Shown: positions 1 through 8,399 of the stretch, one piece after another
Position numbering within the stretch: position 1 is the stretch's first letter
Layout of the letters: each line of letters begins with the position of its first letter
DNA from: Dyella choica
GTDB lineage: Bacteria; Pseudomonadota; Gammaproteobacteria; Xanthomonadales; Rhodanobacteraceae
DNA length: 64,000 nucleotides
Assembly (NCBI RefSeq): GCF_003977665.1
Contig: NZ_RYYV01000018.1
Location: forward strand, 33,724 to 97,723
Reading direction: 5' to 3'
Made by a program: the position numbers and the translations under genes
The notes under the pieces: generated by a model
What the model saw: only the letters and a program-made list of their open reading frames with translations
What the model was told of the DNA's origin: nothing
Database searches by the model: none

Positions 1-69
1 TTGCTCTGGTGAGCATGTCCGTCTTACCCAATACGTCGTTTTGCCTTGCGTGGCTGCATGGATATCAAG

Positions 70-1302
70 TCATGCCGGTCTCGTCGCCTCCACTGGAGAC
101 ACGCGCGAGGCGCGCAACGCCGGCGCGAGCACAGCACCCTGTCCCAGCAGCAACAGGATGGCGGCGGCAATCAGCACGTACAGCCCCGACAGGTGCGCCA
201 TTTCAAAACGCATGACCATCCACAGGTTGATGCCCAAGGCCAACAGGATGCCGACGATGACACCGCACCCGCCGATCATCGCGTTCTCAGTAAGGAAATA
301 GCTCAGGATGTCTGCGCGCGTGGCCCCCAGCGCTCGGCGAATGCCGATCTGCTTGCGCCGCTGCCCGACCCAGAAGCTGGTCAGGCCCACGATACCTGCC
401 GCGGTGATCGCCAACAGCACCACGCTGACGATGCCCATCAGCATGGCCATGCCGTAGTCGCGCTCGTAGGCTTTGGCGCGCACCTGGGCGAAGGTTCTGA
501 CGCCGTCCTTGGGATCGATGATCCGCATGCGGCTTTGGGTGACCAGCGCGCGTTTCGCGTCGCGCATGGCGGCTTGCAGTTGGCCTGGGCGCGCCCGAAT
601 GACGTAGCGCGTCATGCCCTGGAGCAGATAGCCGGGTACGAGCACGGCATCATAGGCAAAAGGCGTTATGTCGCTGTCCGTCATATGGGACTGGAGGGTA
701 TCGGTGACCCCCACGACTACGGATGGGGAGGCATCACTATTCACATAAAGCGGCTTTCCCACTGCGTGGCCATCGGGAAAAGTCTTCTTGGCCAGATCCT
801 TGCTGATGATGATTTCGGGCCACGCTGCCAGCGTCTTGATCGACACGTCATGGGCTTCGCTGGAGGTGAAATTGCGGCCTTCGATGAGTTTTACGCCAAG
901 CGTGGCCAGGGTATGGTCGTCGGTAAAGAAAATGGCGCTGTCACTCGTCCTGTGGACCTGGTCGGGGCGCAGCCTCACATAGTTGTCCCAGCCCCAGCCG
1001 CGCAGCGGGAAGCTGTTGGTGGCATACGCATCCTGCACGCTGCCGAGCTGCCGCAGGGCGGTCAAGTCCGCCCGGATCTGTGCACCCACGTTCTGGACGG
1101 ACGCCGAATCCGCCCATTGGTTGTCGATCGCGAAGAGATTGGCTTCCTCGACGCCGCTTGGCCGCATCACGCGCGTCACGCGCTGCTGGATAATGAACAG
1201 TGCATTGCAGACAATGGCCAGCGTCAGCGCAATCTGGAATGCAATGAGTATCGTGCCCGCCTTGTGGTGACGCATGGCTGTAAGAATGGGTTTGATCTGC
1301 AT
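70..1302 (-). CDS. MacB-like ABC transporter permease (distal copy)
   Basis: This is an inner-membrane permease of the MacB/FtsX type, 410 residues. One N-terminal membrane segment (about residues 15-38) is followed by a large periplasmic domain with the MacB_PCD fold pattern. Three C-terminal membrane segments and the family motif IGIRRALGATRADIL precede the last two helices. I chose the ATG at 1302 because it opens the usual MQIKPILTAMRHHK N-terminus and lies 11 bases after the preceding gene. Longer readings run into that gene. It is the last gene of an adaptor-ATPase-permease-permease operon and probably pairs with the other permease as a heterodimer. The substrate cannot be read from sequence. 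Minus-strand bases 16-1 may begin another gene, but too little is visible to call it. Confidence 0.88.
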   Translation of the reverse strand: MQIKPILTAMRHHKAGTILIAFQIALTLAIVCNALFIIQQRVTRVMRPSGVEEANLFAIDNQWADSASVQNVGAQIRADLTALRQLGSVQDAYATNSFPLRGWGWDNYVRLRPDQVHRTSDSAIFFTDDHTLATLGVKLIEGRNFTSSEAHDVSIKTLAAWPEIIISKDLAKKTFPDGHAVGKPLYVNSDASPSVVVGVTDTLQSHMTDSDITPFAYDAVLVPGYLLQGMTRYVIRARPGQLQAAMRDAKRALVTQSRMRIIDPKDGVRTFAQVRAKAYERDYGMAMLMGIVSVVLLAITAAGIVGLTSFWVGQRRKQIGIRRALGATRADILSYFLTENAMIGGCGVIVGILLALGINLWMVMRFEMAHLSGLYVLIAAAILLLLGQGAVLAPALRASRVSPVEATRPA

Positions 1303-1313
1303 GGGCTTAAGTC

Positions 1314-2630
1314 TCAATTGGATTTCAGCTGCCACGCCGGTTGTACTTGCGCCGCGCGCCAACTGGGGTAGAACGCGGCAATTAGCGCAGCCAACACGGC
1401 TACGCCAATCGCCATCACCAGCAATGAAAAGTCCAGATGCGCCAGCCGCGCGATCTCCGGTTCGAACAACAGGCTCACGCCCTGCATGCCGATGGCCGTG
1501 AGGATCAATCCCAGCATGCCGCCGGCCAGCCCTACGGTGGCGGCCTCCATCAGGAACTGCTCATACACCTCGCGGCGTGTGGCTCCCAGGGCACGCCGCA
1601 CGCCGATTTCCGCGCTGCGGCGCATGAACTTGGCCAGCAACAGACCGATGGTGTTGACCATGCAGATCACGAAGAACCCTACCGAGACGAACAGCGATAT
1701 GCGGCTTTCCGGCGGCACCACGTGTTCGAAGTCCAACCAGTTCATCACGCTTCTCAGGCGGACATTGGGCGGCCAGTTGAAGTGGCCAGCGCGCTGCTGT
1801 TCAGCCGCATATGCGGTCAGGAAATCGAGGTAGCGCTGCGCATCGGCCTTGGTCGACAGCTCGACCCATACGGGGATCCAGGCGCATTGCCGATGCAGCC
1901 AGGCTTCCGCGCTCTCGATGTGAACGGGCGCACCGCCGCAATTGTTGCGACCGCTGGTATCGATTTTTAGATCAATGGCCCGGGTAAATGGAATGTAGAC
2001 ATCCGGCGGTTCGGCATAGGTCATCCCGGCAAAGACGTCGAAGTACCGTGGCTTGGGATCCCAATGTCCGGTCACGCCAATGATGCGATACGTGTGCTGG
2101 TCGAAGGTGACTTCGCGCCCTACGCTGTTGGCTCCGCCGAATAGCTTGTTGTTCAAGTCGCTGCTGATGATGGCCACGGCGGCGCGTGCGTCGTCGTCCG
2201 CCGCAGTCCATGCGCCACCATACTGGAACGGCACCTCAAACATGTTGAAGAAATCGGTGTTGGTGGCGTATCCGCTGGCATTCAGCGGGAGGTCGTGAGA
2301 ACCCTCCGGCATCACCGAAAGCCCGATGTTATAGAAAAGCGTTTGATGCGCTGCCTTGCGCGCGCGGATCAGCGCAACCGCCTCATCGTAATCCAGCGCT
2401 TCCGGAGGCTCGTTGCCGGCGTTGTTGTATTGGGGGCCGCGGTTGTCGATGAGCGCGGTGTACAGCGCTTCGGATTTGTCGGGAATGGGATTGCCCGACA
2501 CCACCCGGAACACCGACCAGGTGATCATCGAGGCCGCTACGCCAAAGCCGATCGCCATCACCATCAACGCGGTGAGCATGGGGTTGCGCCGCAGGCTGCG
2601 CAGGCCGAGCTGGAGGTAGTGGGCAAGCAT
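1314..2630 (-). CDS. MacB-like ABC transporter permease (proximal copy)
   Basis: This 438-residue permease has the same architecture as its downstream neighbour: an N-terminal helix (about residues 18-38), a periplasmic MacB_PCD-like domain, then three C-terminal helices with the motif IGVRRALGATRREVY. The ATG at 2630 gives the typical MLAHYLQLGLRSLRRNP start. A TTG 39 bases further out would add a non-conserved tail. The periplasmic domain contains two cysteines close together (NNCGGAP, RQCAW) that could form a disulfide. The two permeases are similar in layout but clearly diverged, which favours a heterodimer over a recent duplicate. The role in efflux or peptide/lipid export is inferred from family membership only. 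Confidence 0.88.
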   Translation of the reverse strand: MLAHYLQLGLRSLRRNPMLTALMVMAIGFGVAASMITWSVFRVVSGNPIPDKSEALYTALIDNRGPQYNNAGNEPPEALDYDEAVALIRARKAAHQTLFYNIGLSVMPEGSHDLPLNASGYATNTDFFNMFEVPFQYGGAWTAADDDARAAVAIISSDLNNKLFGGANSVGREVTFDQHTYRIIGVTGHWDPKPRYFDVFAGMTYAEPPDVYIPFTRAIDLKIDTSGRNNCGGAPVHIESAEAWLHRQCAWIPVWVELSTKADAQRYLDFLTAYAAEQQRAGHFNWPPNVRLRSVMNWLDFEHVVPPESRISLFVSVGFFVICMVNTIGLLLAKFMRRSAEIGVRRALGATRREVYEQFLMEAATVGLAGGMLGLILTAIGMQGVSLLFEPEIARLAHLDFSLLVMAIGVAVLAALIAAFYPSWRAAQVQPAWQLKSN

Positions 2631-2688
2631 GAGGATACGATTGATCTCGGTGTGAAAGTTTTTTGGCAAGCGTGGCTTCCCTACCTCA

Positions 2689-2712
2689 ACCCTCTCCCCT
2701 GAGGGAGAGGGT
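2689..2712. repeat. Hairpin inside the exporter operon
   Basis: A perfect 10-bp inverted repeat (ACCCTCTCCC, loop CTGA, GGGAGAGGGT) lies between the ATPase stop and the proximal permease start. There is no T-run, so a strong intrinsic terminator is unlikely. It could stabilise or partly attenuate the operon mRNA. The same CCCTCTCC/GGAGAGGG core occurs after ettA at 28311-28335. Confidence 0.7.
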
Positions 2713-2722
2713 GCTATGCATC

Positions 2723-3445
2723 TCAGCCGCGAACTTGTCCGGCCGCTGCCACGTACGCGGAGTGGAAGCGTGGATCCTCCGCCAGATCCACCACCTGGCC
2801 ATCGATGATGTGCACATTGCGCTGCGCGCGCGCGGCCAGTTCCGGATCATGCGTGACCATCACGATGGTGGCGCCGTCGCGATGAATTTCTTCCAGCAGC
2901 TCCATCACGCCACGGGCCATCTGCGTATCCAGGTTGCCGGTGGGTTCGTCGGCGAGCAGCAGGCGCGGGCTGCCGGCGAGCGCACGTGCAATGGCAACGC
3001 GCTGCTGCTGACCGCCGGACAGTTCAGCCGGATAGTGCTTGGCGCGCGAAGCCAGGCCCACGCGATCGAGCGCACCCATGATGCGTTCTTTGCGTTCCAG
3101 AGCCTTCATGCCGCGGTAGCGCAGCGGCACTTCCACGTTGTCGAACACGTTGAGGTCGGGAATCAGGTTGAAGGCCTGGAAGATGAAGCCGATCTTTTCG
3201 TTGCGGATCTTCGAGCGTGCGTTGTCGTCGAGGTTGCTGACATCGAGGTTGTCCAGGTGGTACGTACCGCCGGTAAAAGTTTCCAGCAGCCCCGCAATCG
3301 TCAGGAAGGTGGTCTTGCCCGAACCGGACGGACCGGTCACGGCCACGAACTCGCCTTCCTTGACGTCGATGTTGAAATCGCGAAGGGCGTAGGTTTCCAC
3401 CACTTCGGTGCGGTAAACCTTGGAGAGATGCGTCATTTTCAGCAT
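2723..3445 (-). CDS. ABC transporter ATP-binding protein, MacB/LolD type
   Basis: This is the cytoplasmic ATPase of the exporter, 240 residues. It shows Walker A GPSGSGKTT (about residues 38-46, Lys44), a Q-loop near residue 90 (IFQAFNL), signature LSGGQQQR, Walker B LLLADEPTGNLD and the switch histidine in VTHDP. All catalytic elements are intact. The ATG at 3445 has AAGGA eight bases upstream. An extension to 3475 would overlap the adaptor gene and has no better signal. It is the second gene of the operon, 26 bases after the adaptor stop. The family usually drives tripartite or lipoprotein-type export by mechanotransmission rather than classical transport. Confidence 0.93.
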   Translation of the reverse strand: MLKMTHLSKVYRTEVVETYALRDFNIDVKEGEFVAVTGPSGSGKTTFLTIAGLLETFTGGTYHLDNLDVSNLDDNARSKIRNEKIGFIFQAFNLIPDLNVFDNVEVPLRYRGMKALERKERIMGALDRVGLASRAKHYPAELSGGQQQRVAIARALAGSPRLLLADEPTGNLDTQMARGVMELLEEIHRDGATIVMVTHDPELAARAQRNVHIIDGQVVDLAEDPRFHSAYVAAAGQVRG

Positions 3446-3471
3446 GGTGTCATTCCTTCTTGGTTTGGCCA

Positions 3472-4743
3472 TCAACGGCTTATCACGACGCGCTGCGCGC
3501 CTTTGAAATTGTCGGTACCGGAGATCACGATGTTGTCGCCTTCTTTGAGCCCATCGAGGATCTCCACTTTGTCGATGCTGCTTTCGCCTACGCGAATCGG
3601 CGTCTTGGTCGCGATCCCGTCGCGCACCAGGTAGGCGTAGCTGCCGCCGGATTCGTCAACGAAGGAGCCGCGCTGCACGGTCAGGATGTTCTCGCGATGG
3701 TCGAGCAGGATGCGCACGGACAGACGCTGGTTCTGGCGCAACTGCTTGGGCGTGCCGCCATCGAAGCGCACGCGTGCGGCCACCTCGCCGTTCACTACTT
3801 CGGGCGAAATCGCGCTGACGAGGCCTTTCCAGTTGTTGCCGTTGCCGCTGATATCGCCGCCCATGCCGACGGCGAGGTCACGTGCGAAGCTTTCCGGCAC
3901 CTTCACTTCCACTTCCAACGCGGAAAGATCGATCACGCTGAGCAGTTGTGCATCCTTCGCGACCGTCGCCCGCTCGGCGATGAACAACTGGCCGACCTGG
4001 CCGTCCACCGGCGAGCGCACGTTGAGGTTATCCACCTGCCGCTGCAGGTCCTGCACCAGCAGTACCTGACGGTCGTGCGCGAGCTTCTTGGCCTTGATGG
4101 TGAAGGTACCGGTGTCGTTGCCAAGATTGAGATCGGCCTGGGCATGCGCGAAGGCGATCTTCGCTTTGTTCAGCGTGTCCTTGGCCTTGTCCACGTCCAT
4201 CTGCGGCACGCCACCAAGCTGGTAGGCTTTTTCATAGCGATCGAAATCGCGCGCAGCGGTTTCCTCATCGATCTTGGCGTTGTCGTAGGCCTTCTGCATC
4301 TGGGACTGATTGGTGCGCGCGGTGATTTGCGCGGTCAGATAGTCCACTTGCATGGCGTCGGCGTTGGATTGCTCCTGGGCGAGTTTGTTGACCAGCTCGG
4401 GGCTATCGATCAGCGCCAGCACCTGCCCTTTCTTCACCGTGTCGCCGGCATGCACTTTCAGCGTGACGGCACCACCGTAAGTGGCGTACAGGGTGGGACT
4501 CACCGCTGCAACCACCTGGCCTTCCGCCGCGATGTCGCGCACGAACGGGCCGCGTTGCACGCTGGCGAACGCCAGCCTGGATGCACTGACTGAGGAGTCG
4601 GCGGAAAAAAGACGCGTGACGCCAGGCAGGAAAAACGCCAAGGCGATCACGGCGGCCACGGCCCCGCCGATCCACAAGAGCTTTTTCTTGGGATTGGGCT
4701 TGACCTGGATCAGGCGGTCCTGGGCGGAAGTGTCACGGATCAT
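3472..4743 (-). CDS. Periplasmic adaptor (MacA/HlyD-like membrane fusion protein)
   Basis: This 423-residue membrane fusion protein has a short cytoplasmic tail, one membrane anchor (about residues 20-42), a split lipoyl/barrel-sandwich domain (VSPTLYATYGGAVTLKVHAGDTVKKGQVLALIDSP), a long alpha-hairpin (about residues 120-235) and a beta-barrel part ending in LKEGDNIVISGTDNF. It would bridge the permease pair to an outer-membrane TolC-like channel, which is not encoded in the window. AGGGA lies eight bases before the ATG. It is the first gene of the operon and the one directly behind the sigma-54 promoter at 4788-4803. The long hairpin predicts a TolC-docking adaptor, not a soluble one. Confidence 0.9.
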   Translation of the reverse strand: MIRDTSAQDRLIQVKPNPKKKLLWIGGAVAAVIALAFFLPGVTRLFSADSSVSASRLAFASVQRGPFVRDIAAEGQVVAAVSPTLYATYGGAVTLKVHAGDTVKKGQVLALIDSPELVNKLAQEQSNADAMQVDYLTAQITARTNQSQMQKAYDNAKIDEETAARDFDRYEKAYQLGGVPQMDVDKAKDTLNKAKIAFAHAQADLNLGNDTGTFTIKAKKLAHDRQVLLVQDLQRQVDNLNVRSPVDGQVGQLFIAERATVAKDAQLLSVIDLSALEVEVKVPESFARDLAVGMGGDISGNGNNWKGLVSAISPEVVNGEVAARVRFDGGTPKQLRQNQRLSVRILLDHRENILTVQRGSFVDESGGSYAYLVRDGIATKTPIRVGESSIDKVEILDGLKEGDNIVISGTDNFKGAQRVVISR

Positions 4744-4787
4744 GGTGTGGTCCCTGGCCGCGGACAGTGCGGCCCCACACCGTATTT

Positions 4788-4803
4788 AGCAATCCGCGTG
4801 CCA
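4788..4803 (-). promoter_or_regulatory. Sigma-54 (RpoN) -24/-12 promoter of the exporter operon
   Basis: On the minus strand the sequence reads TGGCACGCGGATTGCT. This matches the RpoN consensus TGGCACG-N4-TTGCW at every conserved position, including the GG of -24 and GC of -12 at correct spacing. The expected transcript start is about 4777, leaving roughly 34 bases of leader before the adaptor ATG. Such promoters need an AAA+ activator, and none is encoded in the visible window. Confidence 0.85.
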
Positions 4804-4869
4804 GCCAACGGACGGTCAAATACATCAATTATTTCAATGATTTGCATTCAACCCTGAGATCAAAGCGGC

Positions 4870-4911
4870 TGTCCGCGGACACTCGCCGGACAGTTGCTCA
4901 CCTGGCGGACA
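4870..4911. promoter_or_regulatory. Candidate activator (UAS) sites upstream of the sigma-54 promoter
   Basis: A perfect 12-bp palindrome TGTCCGCGGACA (4870-4881) is followed by two more CGGACA half-sites (4887-4892 and 4906-4911). They lie about 95-135 bases upstream of the predicted start, the usual distance for NtrC-family enhancer sites. The first two half-sites are 11 bases apart, about one helical turn. The identity of the activator is unknown. Confidence 0.6.
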
Positions 4912-5119
4912 CGACCGCGGTGGAAGAAGACCTCTTTCCCGAGTGAGCCGTTCACTGGATGCTCGAACCGGCCGCCAACAACAACGCCGTTAAAAAGGCG
5001 GCGAGCTGCGCTTCCCCTATTCCCCCAATCGATCCCGTTGCTGATGTTCATTGACGTGCGATGGCTCCCATGCAAGCTTGAGCAGCACTTATACGGACGT
5101 GGGTAAAAAGGGGACTGCG

Positions 5120-5554
5120 ATGCTGAAGCGCGCGCTGGTGGGACTGGTGATATTTGGCGGCCTGCTGTTTTGGCGTTATGGCGCCAATGCCACCATGCCT
5201 ACCCTGGAGAAGGAAGCCGCTCTTGCGCCACCGGCAGGTGCAAGCTCCGTGACATTCAAGCGCGGCACCTGGGCCTGCACAGCGGAGGAATTCAAGCGAC
5301 AGCTACTCGACGGCAAGTACTACGCCCATCCGGTGGTCATCAAATTCGTAGGCAACGGCCCACCTGAATTTTGTCGCGAGATAAACATCAGCCACGACTA
5401 CGCTTTACTGACGCCTGCTTCGACCGATACCCAAAGCACGAGCCCATGCCCCGACCACAGTTGCACTGCATTTAATGCCCGCGTATCAGTGGCCGGGCAC
5501 GAGGATGACTGGGTGCTCTACGCTCCAAATAGCTTCATTTCCTCGACGCGTTAG
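5120..5554 (+). CDS. Small exported or membrane-anchored protein, function unknown
   Basis: This 144-residue protein is not one I recognise. Residues 5-22 form one hydrophobic segment (signal peptide or anchor), followed by an alanine/proline linker and a compact domain with four cysteines (WACT, EFCRE, SPCPDHSC) that could form two disulfides in the periplasm. The ATG at 5120 has AAGGGGA seven bases upstream, which decides against the longer reading from 5051. It is divergent from the exporter operon across the sigma-54 region and converges on the hemP companion 45 bases away. Nothing in the sequence ties it functionally to either. Confidence 0.65.
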   Translation: MLKRALVGLVIFGGLLFWRYGANATMPTLEKEAALAPPAGASSVTFKRGTWACTAEEFKRQLLDGKYYAHPVVIKFVGNGPPEFCREINISHDYALLTPASTDTQSTSPCPDHSCTAFNARVSVAGHEDDWVLYAPNSFISSTR

Positions 5555-5599
5555 CAGCGAACGGGCAGGAGCAGTGACGCCCTTGCCGCCCTGGCCGGC

Positions 5600-6169
5600 T
5601 TAATCCTGGAAACTCAATGCGGCCGATTCGGCGTGGGCAATGCGCGCAGCCAGGCGATGACTCAACGACGACAACATGACCGAGTTGTCCTGCTCCAGCA
5701 GCAACATACCGGCCAATTCGCGCAGGCGGAAATTCACCACGCTGGCTTGATCTGGCCGTAGCAGATGTTTGCCCACCGGCGTGGGCCTGTGCGTAGCACA
5801 GTCTGACGTAAGCGCCTCCCAGGCGAGGTAGTCGGTATCGGGCAACAAGTACCATCGCGCCCGCGTGCGGCCGAGCAAGTCGACACATTCACACCATTCG
5901 CGTGGACCGTCGTCGGTCACCACGCTGACGGCAACCAGCCAGTGTACATCCAGCAGGGGTATGCAGGCGCGCTGCGTCACCACCAGGCCTTGCGGCAGAA
6001 CGGTCGGTACAGCGGTGTCCGATGCAGCGTGGAGATAGAGCACGCTGCCGAGCCCGGGAAGCATGTCGATCAAGGCATGGGGCGCGATGCGCCGTGCGTG
6101 CTGCGACACGACGGCACGCGGCGCGCGACGACAGAGCGAAGAGGAACGAGCGGCAAGCCAGCCGAACAT
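5600..6169 (-). CDS. HemP-linked protein, function unknown
   Basis: This 189-residue protein has no membrane segment or signal peptide that I can identify and no motif I recognise. It is arginine-rich at the N-terminus, with a central segment rich in Trp and Asp (DVHWLVAVSVVTDDG, RWYLLPDTDYLAWEAL). The ATG at 6169 has AGGAGAT six bases upstream. The ATG at 6184 has no such site. It lies 76 bases behind hemP on the same strand, so it is probably cotranscribed under the Fur box and iron-repressed. A role in haem uptake or haem handling is a context inference only. It lacks the tandem-domain length of HmuS/ChuS-type haem-degrading proteins. Confidence 0.6.
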   Translation of the reverse strand: MFGWLAARSSSLCRRAPRAVVSQHARRIAPHALIDMLPGLGSVLYLHAASDTAVPTVLPQGLVVTQRACIPLLDVHWLVAVSVVTDDGPREWCECVDLLGRTRARWYLLPDTDYLAWEALTSDCATHRPTPVGKHLLRPDQASVVNFRLRELAGMLLLEQDNSVMLSSLSHRLAARIAHAESAALSFQD

Positions 6170-6245
6170 GGCGATCTCCTGCATGAAGACCCGGCTGGCG
6201 CAAGCGTGCTGGCGGAAGGGTGGAAAACCTTGGCGGCGCGAAGCT

Positions 6246-6461
6246 CTATTTGGTGAGGATCAACTTGCCGTTACGTGTTAGGCGCAGGTGGTACTCGTTG
6301 CCCATGTGCTGGATCACCAGCTCGCGCTCGCCGGCCAGCAGTCGCTGGCTGGAAATGCGGCGCACTGGCAGGGCCGTCGGGACGCCGGCCGGCTCCGCAC
6401 TGGACCGCATCGGCGGCTGCGGCAAACGGGAGAGTGTGAGTAGCGTACCGGTCGTGGACAT
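6246..6461 (-). CDS. hemP: Hemin uptake protein HemP
   Basis: This is a 71-residue protein whose C-terminal half matches the HemP family: [21 protein letters not shown], then [15 protein letters not shown] at the very end. HemP proteins are small, Fur-regulated and found beside haem receptor genes. In the related family member HmuP they promote expression of the haem receptor. The first 30 residues are variable and proline-rich. GGAG lies seven bases before the ATG. The Fur box is about 33 bases upstream. The usual TonB-dependent haem receptor is not adjacent here. The following gene is an unrecognised companion instead. Confidence 0.88.
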   Translation of the reverse strand: MSTTGTLLTLSRLPQPPMRSSAEPAGVPTALPVRRISSQRLLAGERELVIQHMGNEYHLRLTRNGKLILTK

Positions 6462-6493
6462 GGCGGAACTCCATCGTCAAGGAACGATTGAAT

Positions 6494-6512
6494 GATAATG
6501 ATTCTCATTTAT
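6494..6512. promoter_or_regulatory. Fur box upstream of hemP
   Basis: The sequence GATAATGATTCTCATTTAT matches the 19-bp Fur consensus (GATAATGATAATCATTATC) closely, with the left arm perfect. Its place just ahead of hemP is where an iron-dependent repressor would block transcription. Confidence 0.88.
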
Positions 6513-6568
6513 CAGTCAAGCGCCGCCTGATCGAATGAAATCAGAGCGACCCAAGCCTACCCATGCGA

Positions 6569-7537
6569 TCACGCCAACGCCTGTTCGATCCGTTCCTTCA
6601 GCGCCAGATCGAAACGCGGCAACAGATCCAGCACGCCGAGGTTCTGCTCCAACTGTTCCTTCCGGCTCGCGCCCAGCAGCACGGTCGACACGTTTGGATT
6701 GGCCAGGCACCACGCAATCGCCAGCTGCGCCGGTGTAACATCTGCTTCTGCGGCAATCGCCGGCAGACGCTTCACCTTTTGCACGCGCTCGCCGCCCTCG
6801 CCCAACACTATGTCTCGCAGCCATTCGTAACCTGGTTGCGTCAGGCGCGAACCTTCCGGAACGCCCTGGTTGTACTTGCCGCTCAACAGGCCCGACGCCA
6901 GCGGCGACCAGATCGTGGTACCCATGCCGTAACTGGCATACAGCGGCGCGTATTCCTGTTCCACGCGCTCGCGATGCAGCAAGTTGTACTGGGGCTGCTC
7001 CACCACCGGCGCATACATGTGCATGGCCTGTGCAATGCGGTGGGCTTCGTGGATGGCCGCGGCCGGCCATTCGCTGGTACCCCAGTACAGCACCTTGCCT
7101 TGGCGGATCAGCGTGTCCATGGCGGCCACCGTTTCCTCGATCGGCGTTTCCGGATCGGGACGATGGCAGAAGTAGAGGTCCAGATGTCCTACTCGCAAGC
7201 GTTCCAGCGCCTGGTTGCAGGCCTCAATGACGTGCTTGCGCGACAAGCCTCGCTGCGTCGGCCGCGGCTTGTCTGCCACGCCGAAATACACCTTGCTCGA
7301 TACGCAGTAGCTATCGCGCGGAAAGCGCAGATCCGCCAGCACGTCGCCCATCAGGCGCTCGGCGTCGCCATGGTTGTAGGTCTCGGCATTGTCGAAGAAA
7401 TTGACGCCCCGATCCCACGCCAGGGCCAGCAATTCGCGTGCATCCGATCGGCCTACCTGGCGGCCGAAGGTGACCCATGCGCCGAAGGACAGCGCGGACA
7501 GCTGCAAGCCGGTGCGGCCAAGACGGCGGTATTGCAT
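6569..7537 (-). CDS. Aldo/keto reductase (Kv-beta/YghZ-like)
   Basis: This is a 322-residue NADPH-dependent oxidoreductase with the TIM-barrel AKR tetrad visible: Asp49 and Tyr54 in FFDNAETY, Lys82 in VSSKVYFG, and His125 in LYFCHRPDP. The C-terminal cofactor signature is VLLGASRKEQLEQNL. Spacing and the YGMGTTIWSPLASGLLSGKY stretch resemble the AKR6 (potassium-channel beta subunit-like) branch, whose bacterial members reduce aldehydes such as methylglyoxal. The natural substrate is not predictable here. Length is normal. It sits alone between the hemP pair and the lipoprotein cluster. Confidence 0.92.
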   Translation of the reverse strand: MQYRRLGRTGLQLSALSFGAWVTFGRQVGRSDARELLALAWDRGVNFFDNAETYNHGDAERLMGDVLADLRFPRDSYCVSSKVYFGVADKPRPTQRGLSRKHVIEACNQALERLRVGHLDLYFCHRPDPETPIEETVAAMDTLIRQGKVLYWGTSEWPAAAIHEAHRIAQAMHMYAPVVEQPQYNLLHRERVEQEYAPLYASYGMGTTIWSPLASGLLSGKYNQGVPEGSRLTQPGYEWLRDIVLGEGGERVQKVKRLPAIAAEADVTPAQLAIAWCLANPNVSTVLLGASRKEQLEQNLGVLDLLPRFDLALKERIEQALA

Positions 7538-7631
7538 GGTGAGCTCCTTATTCGATGGGAACTTTTTTGCTCAAAGCGCCGATCGTTTTGGCCGTCGTTC
7601 CCGAAAAAGCGAAAGGGCGGCACAGGATGGT

Positions 7632-8399
7632 TTAGCGAACGTTGAAATCAACAATGCTGCTATCCACTGTACGCTGAGCAGTGTGCGTGCGTACTGTTAC
7701 AGCCACTGCATAGTTGTCCAGATAGGCCAGCGTAACGTTGTCGGTTTCGATGCCGTTGCTATCGATGACACGGCAGTTCAGCTCCAATGCCAGGCCTTCG
7801 ATCGACGGATGAAGTTGCGAAGCGCTGTAGCTCTTGCCGCTGTCGCACAGGAACTGACCTGGATCCTGGGAGGTTGGCGCCCCCGTGCTGCCGTAGAGAT
7901 AGACGAAGGCAAGATGGCCGTGGGTACCGGTATCGAGACGCAACACCTTGCGAGCTTCCTGCACCGGCGGAATGCTCTTGGCCTGCGGGGAAATGCCCTG
8001 GGTGAGGAACGAAAAATAGCCGCGGTAGGTAAGGTCCAGCCGTGTCCCGATCGTGCCGCCGTTGTTGTCCTGCACCGCTTCCACGCGCCGCACCAGGCCG
8101 TGACCGGCGTTTTCCAGCGTGATCGCCGTGGTGTAGGTGGAGGGTTTGGCCTGATCCGCTGAGCTTACGGAATCGCGCGTGCGCAAGGTGATTTTTGCGA
8201 ACGGCACGGGCGCGAGATTGGCGTCTGTGATCGCTGCCCGCACCTCGGGGTTGAGCGATTCGAAGCTGAAGTGCTGCGTAAGATAGCTCGAGCCTTCGGA
8301 GCTCCCAGCCTGCGGCACACTCTGTGCGTACGCCATGCAGAACGGCATGAAGGCCCAGACCAGCACCGCCGTCAGCCCTCTTGTCCATGTCCTAGCCAT
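7632..8399 (-). CDS. Secreted protein, paralogue 1 of a tandem family
   Basis: This 255-residue protein is not in a family I can name. It has a signal peptide ending AYAQ (about residues 1-26) and no lipobox, so it is predicted soluble in the periplasm or outside. It shares with the next two genes an SYLTQHFSFESLNPEVR-type N-terminal motif and an ENAGHGLVR core. The C-terminal module has two cysteines about 20 residues apart (FLCDSGKSY ... ELNCRV), then a YLDNYAVAV-like strand and a final SSIVDFNVR. These three together form a small family arisen by tandem duplication. It is the only copy without a lipid anchor. Confidence 0.75.
   Translation of the reverse strand: MARTWTRGLTAVLVWAFMPFCMAYAQSVPQAGSSEGSSYLTQHFSFESLNPEVRAAITDANLAPVPFAKITLRTRDSVSSADQAKPSTYTTAITLENAGHGLVRRVEAVQDNNGGTIGTRLDLTYRGYFSFLTQGISPQAKSIPPVQEARKVLRLDTGTHGHLAFVYLYGSTGAPTSQDPGQFLCDSGKSYSASQLHPSIEGLALELNCRVIDSNGIETDNVTLAYLDNYAVAVTVRTHTAQRTVDSSIVDFNVR

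Larger units (their letters stand above)
4744..5119. other. Regulatory intergenic region between exporter operon and plus-strand gene
   Basis: This is a 376-base non-coding stretch. Its left part holds the sigma-54 promoter, an AT-rich patch (about 4816-4855) and the CGGACA sites. To the right I see only a short run (AACAACGCCGTTAAAAAGG, from 4978) and the ribosome site AAGGGGA of the next gene. No ORF here looks coding. Confidence 0.6.

Noticed and set aside
46..1371. 441-codon plus-strand frame
   Set aside because: Antisense shadow of the permease gene. Composition is atypical and there is no ribosome site.
3460..4593. 377-codon plus-strand frame
   Set aside because: Antisense to the adaptor gene, which has clear lipoyl and hairpin regions.
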